Shown here in pieces: positions 1 to 8,740 of a DNA stretch of 64,000 nt. Position 1 is the first letter of the stretch. The number at the start of each line of letters is the position of its first letter. The stretch comes from UBA12018 sp051656605 (lineage in GTDB: Bacteria; Bacteroidota; Bacteroidia; Bacteroidales; CAMTPD01): contig JBOGCF010000040.1 in the NCBI GenBank assembly GCA_051656605.1, forward strand, positions 33,080-97,079. The letters are read 5' to 3'. The translations under genes were made by a program, and so were the position numbers. Under the pieces are notes generated by a model. It searched no databases. It saw only the letters and a list, made by a program, of their open reading frames with translations, and was not told the origin of the DNA.

Positions 1-621
1 ATCATTAGTACCGAGTTGGGATATGAATACGCAAAGAACGCAATTGCTCCGGTATTTCTATCGAACAAAACCGATATTATCGAGACTTTTGGAAACCTGG
101 ATTATGCACAAAACATGAAGGCTAATCTGTTCTTACAATGGTATCCATTTGCGAACAATCTGTTACGTCTCCGACTTTACACCGAAGTATTTCATCAAAG
201 AAACAAGCTCGAAAACGCGGAATGGAATTATACCGGTTGTCGTGTTGTTCCTTCGGCTTACCTAGCTTATAAAAAATGGGGATTCCAGTTGTTATATCAG
301 TCCGAGAAGAAAACAGTAATAGGGCAAACTGTGCGAAGTAATCCAAGCATGGCATTTGCAGAATTGTCATATCAACCGATCAAAGACATGACTGTAATGG
401 CCGGTATCAGATATCCTTTTTATAACTCTTGGAAACAAACATCAGAGACTCGCGGCACTGATCTTATTACTCGCTGGGAAACAGAGCGCATCATTAATAA
501 TGCCAATATGGTATATATTAATTTTGTGTACAACTTCTCATTCGGAAAGAAGAAATCGGACGTAAAATTGAAGATGAAGAATGAGGATAAAGATTCCGGT
601 ATCCTTCTTCGTAATAATTAG
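1..621 (+). CDS. Outer-membrane beta-barrel protein, C-terminal part (cut by window edge)
   Basis: The reading frame is open to base 1, so this is the 3' end of a longer gene; the TTG at 16 is not a real start. The visible part (about 206 residues) alternates polar and aromatic residues in the manner of membrane beta strands, for example the stretches around YKKWGFQLLYQ and NMVYINFVYNFSFGKKK, and ends in a charged tail. This matches the C-terminal barrel of the TonB-receptor-like 'outer membrane beta-barrel' family of Bacteroidota. The strand layout resembles the C-terminus of the next gene (YKKW motif, then a late Tyr/Arg-rich strand), suggesting tandem paralogues. A long hairpin follows it. 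Substrate unknown; no N-terminal domain is visible. Confidence 0.7.
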   Translation: MISTELGYEYAKNAIAPVFLSNKTDIIETFGNLDYAQNMKANLFLQWYPFANNLLRLRLYTEVFHQRNKLENAEWNYTGCRVVPSAYLAYKKWGFQLLYQSEKKTVIGQTVRSNPSMAFAELSYQPIKDMTVMAGIRYPFYNSWKQTSETRGTDLITRWETERIINNANMVYINFVYNFSFGKKKSDVKLKMKNEDKDSGILLRNN

Positions 622-959
622 TATTCCGATTTCTTGCGATCAATAAATAGACAAAAAACCATGCAAGGTTTTAAGAAAAAGTAAATGAGGTTCTTACAAA
701 AACCTTACTTACTTCTTGGAAGAACCTTGCATGGTTTTTTTATTGTGCTTGAAAACATTTACAACACTGATTCATACCCATATATTAAATATTCACTTAT
801 ATTTACAACCTGAAAAACGCAGCACGAATTATAGTATACTGTTTTTATAAATTGACCAAAGGAACTAATCCTCATACTTTAGACCATGAAGAGGCTTATA
901 CAATGGACATTTAGTATACAAAGCTGACTTTCTTTACCTTGAAACTTATCCTAATATAT
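622..959. other. Gene-free stretch between two barrel genes
   Basis: Apart from the hairpin at 653-740 the stretch is AT-rich and has no supported open frame. It presumably holds the promoter of the next gene, but I see no clear TAnnTTTG element at proper distance. Confidence 0.5.
653..740 (+). terminator. Long inverted repeat, probable terminator of the first barrel gene
   Basis: Bases 653-670 and 723-740 are an exact 18-bp inverted repeat (core ACCATGCAAGGTT / AACCTTGCATGGT) that ends in six T. The 52-nt interior has further imperfect complementarity (GAGGTT against AACCTTAC), so the whole can fold into one long branched hairpin. The position 31 bases after the stop codon and the T-run fit an intrinsic terminator. 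Confidence 0.65.
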
Positions 960-3224
960 ATGAGAACATACTTTGTTACAGTTTTATTATCAATCATCTT
1001 TCTGCCCACTCTTTATGCGCAGCATTCATTTTCGGGCAAAATCAGTAATCTTAAAAGAGAGCCGTTGGATATGGCTCAAGTGGTATTGGCGGTGAATGAC
1101 TCCATCCATGCGGCAGGTTTTACCAATGAAAAAGGGGAGTTTGCATTCAAGAACTTGCCTTTGGGTGATTACATTCTGCAAATCAGTGCGTTCGGCTATG
1201 CCCCATTGCAAGAAAACTATTCGATCAACAGAGATATCAAAGCAAACTTTTCGCTCGTTCCATCGGAAGTACAACTCCAGGAGGTCTTGGTTACGGCAGA
1301 TCAAAGTCAACTGGTAAAACGTACCGCTACTGGCGAAATATTCTACCTTTCGAAGGAGGCTAAGAGTAAAGGTGATCCTTTTATGGCACTGAAAGAAATC
1401 CCGAAGTTAAGAGTTAATGATGTAGCACAATCGATTAGCATGGCAGACGGTAGTCAACCGCTGATCTTAATCGATGGCATTGCTGTCAATTCGGGAGTTG
1501 CACCTATTGATCCGGCAGATATTGAGTCTGTTGAAGTTATGGACATTGTAACGACAAGGTATGCAAAGAAGGGGATAAGAAATATTATCAACATCAAAGT
1601 AAAGCGTAAAACAGCTCCTTATTTGTTTTTCCAAACTGCTACGAGACATGATATTCCGCTGCGCAATGGTTTTGGTGTTGTTTATTCTGAAGTTGGAAAT
1701 CAGAAGTTTTCTATCTATGGCCGTACTTCTATCAACTATACTTATCATGATGATACCGATATATACGAATCGCAACAAGGTGAAAACTATACAAAAGAAA
1801 CTTCTAAAGAGAACCGAAAAGATGGGAATAATTATTTCTTAGATCTTTTATTGAAATGGCGACCTGGGCAAAAAGATTACTTGATCGGTGCTTTGTATGC
1901 AAAGAAGAATAACTACAAATCTCGAAATCATGGAACTGGAGTTTATACAACAGAGGCTCCTAATCCGTTTATATTACACTCGGAGGGTAGAAACAATTCA
2001 TACATCGTAACCGGTAGCCTATTTCATCAACACCGGTTTACCGAAGATAAGATACTTGAGACAACTTTGGCTTTTAATGGAAATGGCGATAAGAACCAAA
2101 ATGAGTTAACCGAAGATTATAACGAGTGGTTGTATGAAGATTTCTTCAAATATAAAAGCAACCGCAAGTCGGGTAGTCTTGACATAAACTACTCTTGGAA
2201 TTGGGATGTAAACAGCTTAAATATTGGGAATTCAACAAACTACCTCAATGATAAGATTGATAAAGTAAGCGAAAACAATCCGGTATTTCATCATAATAGG
2301 TGGGATCAATATCTGTATGCTGACTTCAACAGTAAAATAAAGAAGCTGTACTACATGGCATCTGTTGGAGTTGAAGGAATCTGGACCAAATCGGCCGGCT
2401 TTTCCAATAGCTATGTAAAACCAAGGGTTTCGGTTAGTGGAACGTATACGATCAACAATAATAATTCGTTCCGCTTGGGTTATACGCTTTCTAATGAAGC
2501 TCCGCCTGTAGGACAACTGAATCCTTATAATACATCTGTAGATTCATTGGTAGTCATAAAAGGAAATCCAATGCTGCTTCCTGCGCAAAATCATGTACTG
2601 AACGGATCATATACATTTAACAAATGGGGATTTTATTTTTCACCTTCTGCAACTTACACCATGTATACGGACAAAATAGAGGCTTTTGGATATAGTGAAA
2701 ATGACATCTTCATCAAGACCTACAAGAACCTAGGAAGATCTGAACGTTTGGCGGTAGGAGGAAGCCTAAACTACAATATTGCATATAAAAACATTAGTGG
2801 GAGTGCAAACGTGAATGCATTCCATCATGTTGATTACTTTGATGGTCTATCTCCTAAGAAAAACTTCTCTTGGGGCGCCGGACTGTACTTGGATTACAAA
2901 AAATGGTCGTTTATAACTGAAATGTCCCAAAGTAACTATACCTATACACCTATATCTCGCATCAAGGAGGTAACTCCTTATACACACTTCCAACTCACCT
3001 ACAAGTTTACGAATCTATTTTATATATCAGCAGCTTTATCCAATGGAATCGGAAAGTCTAAATCGGATGCTTTCACCTATAGCGAGCAGTACAATGCCTA
3101 TAGCAGACAAAGCAGACGCTGCTATCCTTGGATTCTTGTTAGATATACGCTTCGCAAAAACCTGAAGAAAAAAATCGGAATCGATAAGCTGATTAACAGC
3201 AAAGAGTCGGGGATCTCGCTATAA
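960..3224 (+). CDS. TonB-receptor-like outer-membrane beta-barrel protein with CarboxypepD-regulatory domain
   Basis: Predicted outer-membrane protein of about 754 residues. The frame opens with a TTG at 939, but the ATG at 960 gives a clean signal peptide (MRTYFVTVLLSIIFLPTLYA, cut before Q). Residues of about 22-110 form a carboxypeptidase-regulatory-like Ig domain (GKISNLKREPLDMAQV, then G.Y.L.I...GY), followed by a short plug-like segment containing LILIDGIAVNSG and IESVEVMD, then a large barrel of alternating strands. This architecture is the 'outer membrane beta-barrel family protein' branch related to TonB-dependent receptors; the plug is shorter than in SusC-type proteins. No SusD partner lies nearby, so the ligand is unknown. 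It ends with a soluble Lys-rich tail instead of the usual terminal aromatic residue. Confidence 0.85.
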   Translation: MRTYFVTVLLSIIFLPTLYAQHSFSGKISNLKREPLDMAQVVLAVNDSIHAAGFTNEKGEFAFKNLPLGDYILQISAFGYAPLQENYSINRDIKANFSLVPSEVQLQEVLVTADQSQLVKRTATGEIFYLSKEAKSKGDPFMALKEIPKLRVNDVAQSISMADGSQPLILIDGIAVNSGVAPIDPADIESVEVMDIVTTRYAKKGIRNIINIKVKRKTAPYLFFQTATRHDIPLRNGFGVVYSEVGNQKFSIYGRTSINYTYHDDTDIYESQQGENYTKETSKENRKDGNNYFLDLLLKWRPGQKDYLIGALYAKKNNYKSRNHGTGVYTTEAPNPFILHSEGRNNSYIVTGSLFHQHRFTEDKILETTLAFNGNGDKNQNELTEDYNEWLYEDFFKYKSNRKSGSLDINYSWNWDVNSLNIGNSTNYLNDKIDKVSENNPVFHHNRWDQYLYADFNSKIKKLYYMASVGVEGIWTKSAGFSNSYVKPRVSVSGTYTINNNNSFRLGYTLSNEAPPVGQLNPYNTSVDSLVVIKGNPMLLPAQNHVLNGSYTFNKWGFYFSPSATYTMYTDKIEAFGYSENDIFIKTYKNLGRSERLAVGGSLNYNIAYKNISGSANVNAFHHVDYFDGLSPKKNFSWGAGLYLDYKKWSFITEMSQSNYTYTPISRIKEVTPYTHFQLTYKFTNLFYISAALSNGIGKSKSDAFTYSEQYNAYSRQSRRCYPWILVRYTLRKNLKKKIGIDKLINSKESGISL

Positions 3225-3247
3225 AGAGAGTAACCGATATAAATACA

Positions 3248-3290
3248 AAGTCCCGCAAACCTTTCTTTCGATCGGATTGCGGGACTTGTT
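3248..3290. terminator. Bidirectional intrinsic terminator
   Basis: AAGTCCCGCAA (3248-3258) pairs exactly with TTGCGGGACTT (3277-3287). The GC-rich stem sits between convergent genes: the barrel gene (+) and trxA (-). Confidence 0.8.
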
Positions 3291-3316
3291 TATTTGATCT
3301 GCAAATGCGCTTCTAA

Positions 3317-3631
3317 TTAAAGAATTGCGTCGATTTTAGCAGCGATGTTTGCTTTTTGTGTAGCACCGATTTGTTTGTCTACCAATTTACCTTCTTTGAA
3401 GAAAAGGATAGCAGGAATGTTACGGATACCAAACTCAGAAACTACGTCGTCGTTTTCGTCAACGTTAAGTTTACCGATGTTTACACGACCTTCATATTCT
3501 GTTGCCAATTCGTCGATAATTGGAGAAATCATACGACAAGGACCACACCATTCAGCCCAGAAATCAACCACTAAAGGCTTGCCAGACTCCAATAATTCTT
3601 GGAAGTTAGCATCTGTAATTTTTAATGCCAT
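3317..3631 (-). CDS. trxA: Thioredoxin
   Basis: Small cytoplasmic disulfide reductase of 104 residues, the usual length. The redox motif WCGPC lies at about residues 28-32, preceded by VVDFWAEW, and the cis-proline loop NIPAILFFK and the C-terminal GATQKANI segment are present. It reduces protein disulfides using electrons from thioredoxin reductase, which is not in this window. It lies just downstream of dnaE on the same strand, but a promoter-like pair (3672-3702) in the 76-base gap suggests its own transcription. Confidence 0.96.
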   Translation of the reverse strand: MALKITDANFQELLESGKPLVVDFWAEWCGPCRMISPIIDELATEYEGRVNIGKLNVDENDDVVSEFGIRNIPAILFFKEGKLVDKQIGATQKANIAAKIDAIL

Positions 3632-3671
3632 AATTCAAATAATTATAATATTGAGTTACTTAAAACGATTC

Positions 3672-3702
3672 CAAAAATAAGAAATCAATCGATTCCTCAC
3701 AA
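3672..3702 (-). promoter_or_regulatory. Bacteroides-type promoter for trxA
   Basis: On the minus strand TTG (3702-3700), 20 bases, then TATTTTTG (3679-3672) match the -33/-7 pattern of the primary sigma factor of Bacteroidota (TTTG and TAnnTTTG). The start codon is 41 bases downstream of the -7 box. The -33 box overlaps the 3' end region of dnaE. Confidence 0.5.
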
Positions 3703-3707
3703 GAACA

Positions 3708-6700
3708 TCAGTTTATTTTAAAGTCAAGATTCTCATTCTCTCGAATATATTCGATGAGTTCTTTGCTTACGGATATACGATTGTTTTGTGCAAAGAAGTC
3801 GAGTTTGATGTTTCTCTCACCATCTATCACTGTGAAATAGAGCAAAGTACTTCCCGGCTTTTGCTTGATCAGTGTAGCCAGTTCGTTGATCATCGTATCG
3901 TCGAGTGCATGCATCGAAACCATGATTTTTATCTTTTCGATCAACTGATCTTTTACATCAGGAAGCAGGCGAATAGCTCCGATCTTGAAGTCGAGCTCGT
4001 TTTCTTTGAAACGTCGCGGCTGCACCGTTGCGTTGATCAAGAGATAAAGTCCCGGTTTGCAATACTTTGCATATTCAATGTAGTCGTTTCCAAACAAGGC
4101 AATCTCTGCACTTCCCGAATAGTCTTCGAGTTTTACAACACCGTACGGTTTACCCATCTTGGTCATCCCTTCGCGAAACGAGTCTACAATACCACCGAGC
4201 AGCATCTCCTTTCCGCGTAATGCTTCGCGATCTGCTAATTCGATCATTTGCGTATTGCACACGTTGGTCAATACAATCTTATATTCGTCGAGCGGATGGG
4301 CACTCAAGTAGATGCCAACCAACTCTTTTTCGCGGCTTAGTCGCTCCAAATCACTCCAACTCTCTGCCATCGGAACATCCGGACGGGCAATGGCTACAAA
4401 GTCATCGTCGCCAAACAGCGAGTTTGATGCCGAGTTCTTGTCGATTTGAAACTTATTACCGTAACGAACCAATACTTCGAGGAAGGTTTCACCTTTGGTG
4501 TTTTCTCCGAAAAACTGTTCGCGTTTGGCTTCGGGGAAGTTGTCGAATGCTCCGGCAATTGCCAAGGCCTCGATGTTCTTCTTATTACATGCATTGAGGT
4601 TGACACGCTCTACAAAGTCGAAAAGTCCTTTGAACGGTCCGTTCTTACGACGCTCTTCGAGGATGTTTTGCACAGCTCCTTCACCTACCCCTTTGATGGC
4701 TCCGAGTCCGAAACGAATGTCTCCGGCTTTATTTACCGAGAATTTAAGTCCCGATTCGTTTACATCAGGACCCAATACCTGAATACTCATCGCCTTACAC
4801 TCGTCCATAAACTTCGTGATATCGGCAATGTTCGAGATATTTCGGCTCAGTACGGCCGCCATGTATTCTGACGGATAGTTGGCTTTTAGGTAAGCTGTTT
4901 GATAAGCTACCCACGAATAACAAGTGGCGTGCGATTTATTGAACGCATAGGACGCGAACTTTTCCCAGTCGGCCCATATCTTGTTCAACGTCTTTTCATC
5001 GTGACCGTTTGCTTTGGCACCGTCAAGGAATTTCACCTTTAGGGCGTTCATCTTATCGATCATCTTCTTACCCATCGCCTTACGAAGCTCGTCGGACTGA
5101 CCACGTGTAAAGTTGGCAAGCAGACGAGACAAGAGCATCACTTGCTCCTGATACACCGTAATACCATAGGTATCTTTCAAGTAACGTTCCATAATCGGAA
5201 TGTCGTACTTGATCTCTTCTTCTCCGTGCTTACGAGCAATAAACGACGGAATGTATTCCATCGGGCCCGGACGATAAAGCGCATTCATCGCAATAAGGTC
5301 TTCGAAGGTAGAAGGTTGGAGTTCGCGCAGGTATTTCTGCATCCCCGCGGATTCAAACTGGAATGTTCCGGTTGTTTTTCCGTTACTATACAGTTCGTAT
5401 GTTTTAGGGTCTTCGAGTGATATCGTGTTTACATCAATCGTTTCTCCCGTTGTTTGCTTTACGTTTTCTACGGCTTCCTTGATGATCGAAAGTGTTTTCA
5501 ATCCCAAGAAGTCCATCTTGATCAGACCGGTTTCTTCAATAACCGAACCTTCAAATTGGGTTACCAGCAGGTCTTGATCGGTTTCTTTGTCTTTTGCCGT
5601 ACTTACAGGTACAACGTTCGAGATATCTTCTTTACCGATGATTACCCCGCAGGCATGTACTCCGGTGTTACGCACATTCCCTTCGAGCATTTGCGCATAC
5701 TTCAAGGTATCACGCATCACAGGATCTCGCGATTCTGCGGCTTCTTTCAATTCGGGTACGTATGCAATCGCATCACGCAAGGTTACTTTTTTCTTATCCG
5801 GAATCTTGTCCGGTACAAGTTTGGCCAAGCGGTTCGACTCCGAAAGCGGCAAACGTTGCACACGCGCCACATCTTTGATCGCCGACTTGGTTGCCATAGT
5901 ACCGTAGGTAATGATATGGGCTACACGCTCTTTACCATACTTTTCGGTTACCCAGCGCAATACATCTCCGCGTCCGTCATCATCGAAGTCGATATCAATA
6001 TCGGGCATCGAAATACGGTCGGGGTTTAGGAAACGCTCAAACAGCAAGTCGTACTTAATAGGGTCGATATCGGTAATACCAAGGCAGAATGCTACGGCCG
6101 ATCCGGCGGCGGATCCACGGCCCGGCCCTACTGCTACTCCCATTTTACGTGCGGCCGCAATAAAGTCTTGTACAATGAGGAAGTATCCGGGAAATCCCAT
6201 CTTCTTTACCGTCTCCAACTCGAAGTCGATACGCTCGCGTACCTCTTCATCGAGACTTTCACGAAACTGCTCTACTTCTTCTTTTGTCGGATTCTCTGCC
6301 ATGGTTGCGGCATCACGTCCTTCAAAGAAGGTCTGGGGTGCACGGTGTTGGTATTTCTTGATGGCTCCGCGATACGAAAGATAACGCAGGTAGTCGTCAC
6401 TATCTCCAAATCCGTCGGGAATAGGGAAATCGGGCATCAGGGGTTTGCTGTCGATCGAGTAAAACTCAACCTTATCGGCAATCTCCTGCGTATTCGTCAT
6501 TACTTCCGGCACATCAGCAAAGAGTTGAGCGATCTCCGCACGGGTTTTCAACCACTCTTGCTTAGTATAGCGCATACGGTTGGGATCATCAAAATCCGAA
6601 CCGGTATTGAGACAGATCAATCGGTCGTGTGCTTCCGCATCTACGTCGTTTACAAAGTGTACGTCGTTGGTTGCGATCAGCTTTATATTGTGTTTGCGTG

Positions 6701-7445
6701 CAAATTCGATCAATACCGCATTTACTTCTTCCTGCTTTGGATAGATCGTGCGGTCGGCATCGGGTGCCGATGTTTTGTGGCGTTGCAGTTCGAGGTAATA
6801 ATCGTCGCCAAAAGTCTTTTTATACCACAGTACAACTTCTTCGGCTTGTGCGATATTACCTTTCATAATGAGACGCGAAACCTCTCCCCCCAAGCAAGCC
6901 GAACTGATAATTAGTCCTTCCTTGTATTTCTCGAGAAGTTCTTTATCGATACGAGGACGGCCGTAGAAACCTTCGGTCCACGAATACGATACGATTTTGA
7001 TTAGGTTTTTATATCCTTGCTTGTTTTTTGCCAATACCACAAGGTGATTTCCGCTACGATGTTCGCGGCCACCTTTATTGGTACGATGATCTGGTGCCAC
7101 ATAGCACTCACATCCCAAGATGGGTTTAAACAAGGCTGCTTTCGACTCTTTGATCTTAGCTTGAAGCTTGTCGAAACGTTCTTGTTCTTCGTCGGTGAGA
7201 TGTTCTTTCTCTTTCAGCTCATTCAGCTCTTTTTCGCAATCGCTAATAGTAGACTGATATTTGCTGTTTTTCTTTTTTACGTAGTTGTAAAACTCTTTGA
7301 TCCCGAACATTGTACCATGATCGGTCAGTGCAATGGCGGTCATCCCGTCGGCTATAGCTTTATCTACAAGCCCCGAAATTGATGCTTGCCCGTCGAGCAA
7401 CGAATATTGAGAGTGAACGTGTAAGTGAACAAAAGGATTCATCAT
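3708..7445 (-). CDS. dnaE: DNA polymerase III subunit alpha
   Basis: Replicative polymerase catalytic subunit, 1245 residues. The N-terminal PHP domain begins with HLHVHSQYSLLDG (about residues 7-19). The polymerase core shows GPGRGSAAGS (about 440) and the catalytic acidic motif PDIDIDFDDDGR (about 479), and FNKSHATCYSWVAYQTAYLK in the fingers region. A C-terminal OB fold (LLGGIVDSF..., about residue 1077) is followed by a tail region. A charged insertion near residues 60-105 (KKKNSKYQS to KESKAALF) is typical of Bacteroidota DnaE. A -7 element (7487-7494) lies upstream. No proofreading exonuclease is fused, so this is DnaE and not PolC. Confidence 0.97.
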   Translation of the reverse strand: MMNPFVHLHVHSQYSLLDGQASISGLVDKAIADGMTAIALTDHGTMFGIKEFYNYVKKKNSKYQSTISDCEKELNELKEKEHLTDEEQERFDKLQAKIKESKAALFKPILGCECYVAPDHRTNKGGREHRSGNHLVVLAKNKQGYKNLIKIVSYSWTEGFYGRPRIDKELLEKYKEGLIISSACLGGEVSRLIMKGNIAQAEEVVLWYKKTFGDDYYLELQRHKTSAPDADRTIYPKQEEVNAVLIEFARKHNIKLIATNDVHFVNDVDAEAHDRLICLNTGSDFDDPNRMRYTKQEWLKTRAEIAQLFADVPEVMTNTQEIADKVEFYSIDSKPLMPDFPIPDGFGDSDDYLRYLSYRGAIKKYQHRAPQTFFEGRDAATMAENPTKEEVEQFRESLDEEVRERIDFELETVKKMGFPGYFLIVQDFIAAARKMGVAVGPGRGSAAGSAVAFCLGITDIDPIKYDLLFERFLNPDRISMPDIDIDFDDDGRGDVLRWVTEKYGKERVAHIITYGTMATKSAIKDVARVQRLPLSESNRLAKLVPDKIPDKKKVTLRDAIAYVPELKEAAESRDPVMRDTLKYAQMLEGNVRNTGVHACGVIIGKEDISNVVPVSTAKDKETDQDLLVTQFEGSVIEETGLIKMDFLGLKTLSIIKEAVENVKQTTGETIDVNTISLEDPKTYELYSNGKTTGTFQFESAGMQKYLRELQPSTFEDLIAMNALYRPGPMEYIPSFIARKHGEEEIKYDIPIMERYLKDTYGITVYQEQVMLLSRLLANFTRGQSDELRKAMGKKMIDKMNALKVKFLDGAKANGHDEKTLNKIWADWEKFASYAFNKSHATCYSWVAYQTAYLKANYPSEYMAAVLSRNISNIADITKFMDECKAMSIQVLGPDVNESGLKFSVNKAGDIRFGLGAIKGVGEGAVQNILEERRKNGPFKGLFDFVERVNLNACNKKNIEALAIAGAFDNFPEAKREQFFGENTKGETFLEVLVRYGNKFQIDKNSASNSLFGDDDFVAIARPDVPMAESWSDLERLSREKELVGIYLSAHPLDEYKIVLTNVCNTQMIELADREALRGKEMLLGGIVDSFREGMTKMGKPYGVVKLEDYSGSAEIALFGNDYIEYAKYCKPGLYLLINATVQPRRFKENELDFKIGAIRLLPDVKDQLIEKIKIMVSMHALDDTMINELATLIKQKPGSTLLYFTVIDGERNIKLDFFAQNNRISVSKELIEYIRENENLDFKIN

Positions 7446-7629
7446 GCAGTAGCAAATTGGTATTTTTCTTTACGTCTTATTCTATACAAAGATACATTTC
7501 GAAGTGGAAACTCGACGAGAGATCGATTTTTTTTCTTTTACTTTAAACCTTCGTACATGAAAAGCATCTAACTTAAATCAATTAATCTCAAATAACTTAA
7601 CTTTTAACCTACTATCCGTCTAAAAGCAT
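7446..7629. promoter_or_regulatory. Divergent promoter region between dnaE and the efflux operon
   Basis: On the minus strand TATCTTTG (7494-7487) fits the Bacteroides -7 element 42 bases before dnaE; no good -33 box is seen. For the plus-strand efflux operon I see AT-rich sequence but no convincing element, so its control is not readable here. No regulator gene is adjacent. Confidence 0.45.
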
Positions 7630-8721
7630 ATGAATAAAAAAGTAAAATGGTCGTTGTTTGGCGCAATAGGCCTTTTAATTGCCGGAATGGCAATCTATCC
7701 CAAACTGGATTGGAACAACAGTGACGGGAAAAAAGTGGATAAACCCGTTACATCCTCTCCTTCAGGAGGTAAAGTGGGTAGAGCTCTGAATGTGAATGCT
7801 GAAATACTGAAATTCAGCTCTCTGTCTGAAAACATTAAAAGTACCGGAAGTACACTTCCCGACGAAGAGGTAGATCTTACCTTTGAGACCTCGGGAAAGA
7901 TTACCGATATCTTCTTTACCGAAGGCAGCTGTGTACGAAAAAACGATCTGCTTGCTAAGGTAAACGACAAACCGCTACAGGCTCAACTTCGCAAACTAGA
8001 GGCGCAATTGCCGCTCGCTAAAGAGCGCGTTTACCGTCAGAAAACACTGCTTGCCAAAGATGCCGTGAGCCAGGAAGCATACGAGCAGGTGACTACCGAA
8101 CTCGAAAAACTGGAAGCGGATATAGACCTTGTAAAAGCGAACTTGGCACAAACTGAACTACGTGCTCCTTTTGACGGAGTAATCGGACTCCGCTCGATCA
8201 GTGAAGGTGCTTATGCCTCACCCAATACCGTGATTGCAAAACTTACCCGCATTTCTCCCATCAAAATCGACTTTTCTTTTCCCGAACGCTATGCCGGAAT
8301 TATCAAAAACGGAACTGACGTGACGTTTAGAATTGGTGGAATCTTGGAACCAATGACGGCAAAAATATATGCTGTGGAATCGAAAATAGATCCAAGCACC
8401 CGTACGGTAAAAGCTCGTGCCCTGTATCCAAATACAAACCGCGAACTGCAAGCAGGACGATATGCCGGTATCGAAATCAATATGAAGGAGATACCCAATG
8501 CACTTACGATTCCGAGCGAGGCTTTGATCCCAGAAATGGGTAAAGAGATTGTTTATCTGTACAACAACGGAAAAGCAAATCCGGTAGAAGTAAAAACAGG
8601 TATTCGCACCGAATCACGCATCCAAATTATCGACGGACTGCTTCCGGGTGATACGTTGCTTACCAGCGGGGTAATGCAGCTACGCAAAAGCATGCCGGTT
8701 ATCTTGGATCGTATTAACTAA
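7630..8721 (+). CDS. RND efflux periplasmic adaptor subunit (membrane fusion protein)
   Basis: 363-residue adaptor that links an inner-membrane RND pump to an outer-membrane channel. A single N-terminal membrane anchor (WSLFGAIGLLIAGMAIYP, about residues 7-24) is followed by the barrel-sandwich hybrid domain split by a coiled-coil hairpin (EAQLPLAKERVYRQKTLLAKDAVSQEAYEQ, about residues 124-155, broken by the usual turn), LRAPFDGVIGLRSISEGAY at the second half of the lipoyl-like domain, and a beta-barrel plus membrane-proximal domain (LTIPSEALIPE). It is first of a three-gene operon, 19 bases ahead of the pump. The family is the MexE/AcrA type; substrate not predictable. Confidence 0.93.
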   Translation: MNKKVKWSLFGAIGLLIAGMAIYPKLDWNNSDGKKVDKPVTSSPSGGKVGRALNVNAEILKFSSLSENIKSTGSTLPDEEVDLTFETSGKITDIFFTEGSCVRKNDLLAKVNDKPLQAQLRKLEAQLPLAKERVYRQKTLLAKDAVSQEAYEQVTTELEKLEADIDLVKANLAQTELRAPFDGVIGLRSISEGAYASPNTVIAKLTRISPIKIDFSFPERYAGIIKNGTDVTFRIGGILEPMTAKIYAVESKIDPSTRTVKARALYPNTNRELQAGRYAGIEINMKEIPNALTIPSEALIPEMGKEIVYLYNNGKANPVEVKTGIRTESRIQIIDGLLPGDTLLTSGVMQLRKSMPVILDRIN

Positions 8722-8740
8722 CTCGTAGCACCAGAATCGT

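Noticed and set aside
3786..7382. Many long plus-strand frames opposite dnaE (for example 6168-6914, 248 codons)
   Set aside because: They are antisense shadows of dnaE; amino-acid composition is random-like and none has recognisable domains.
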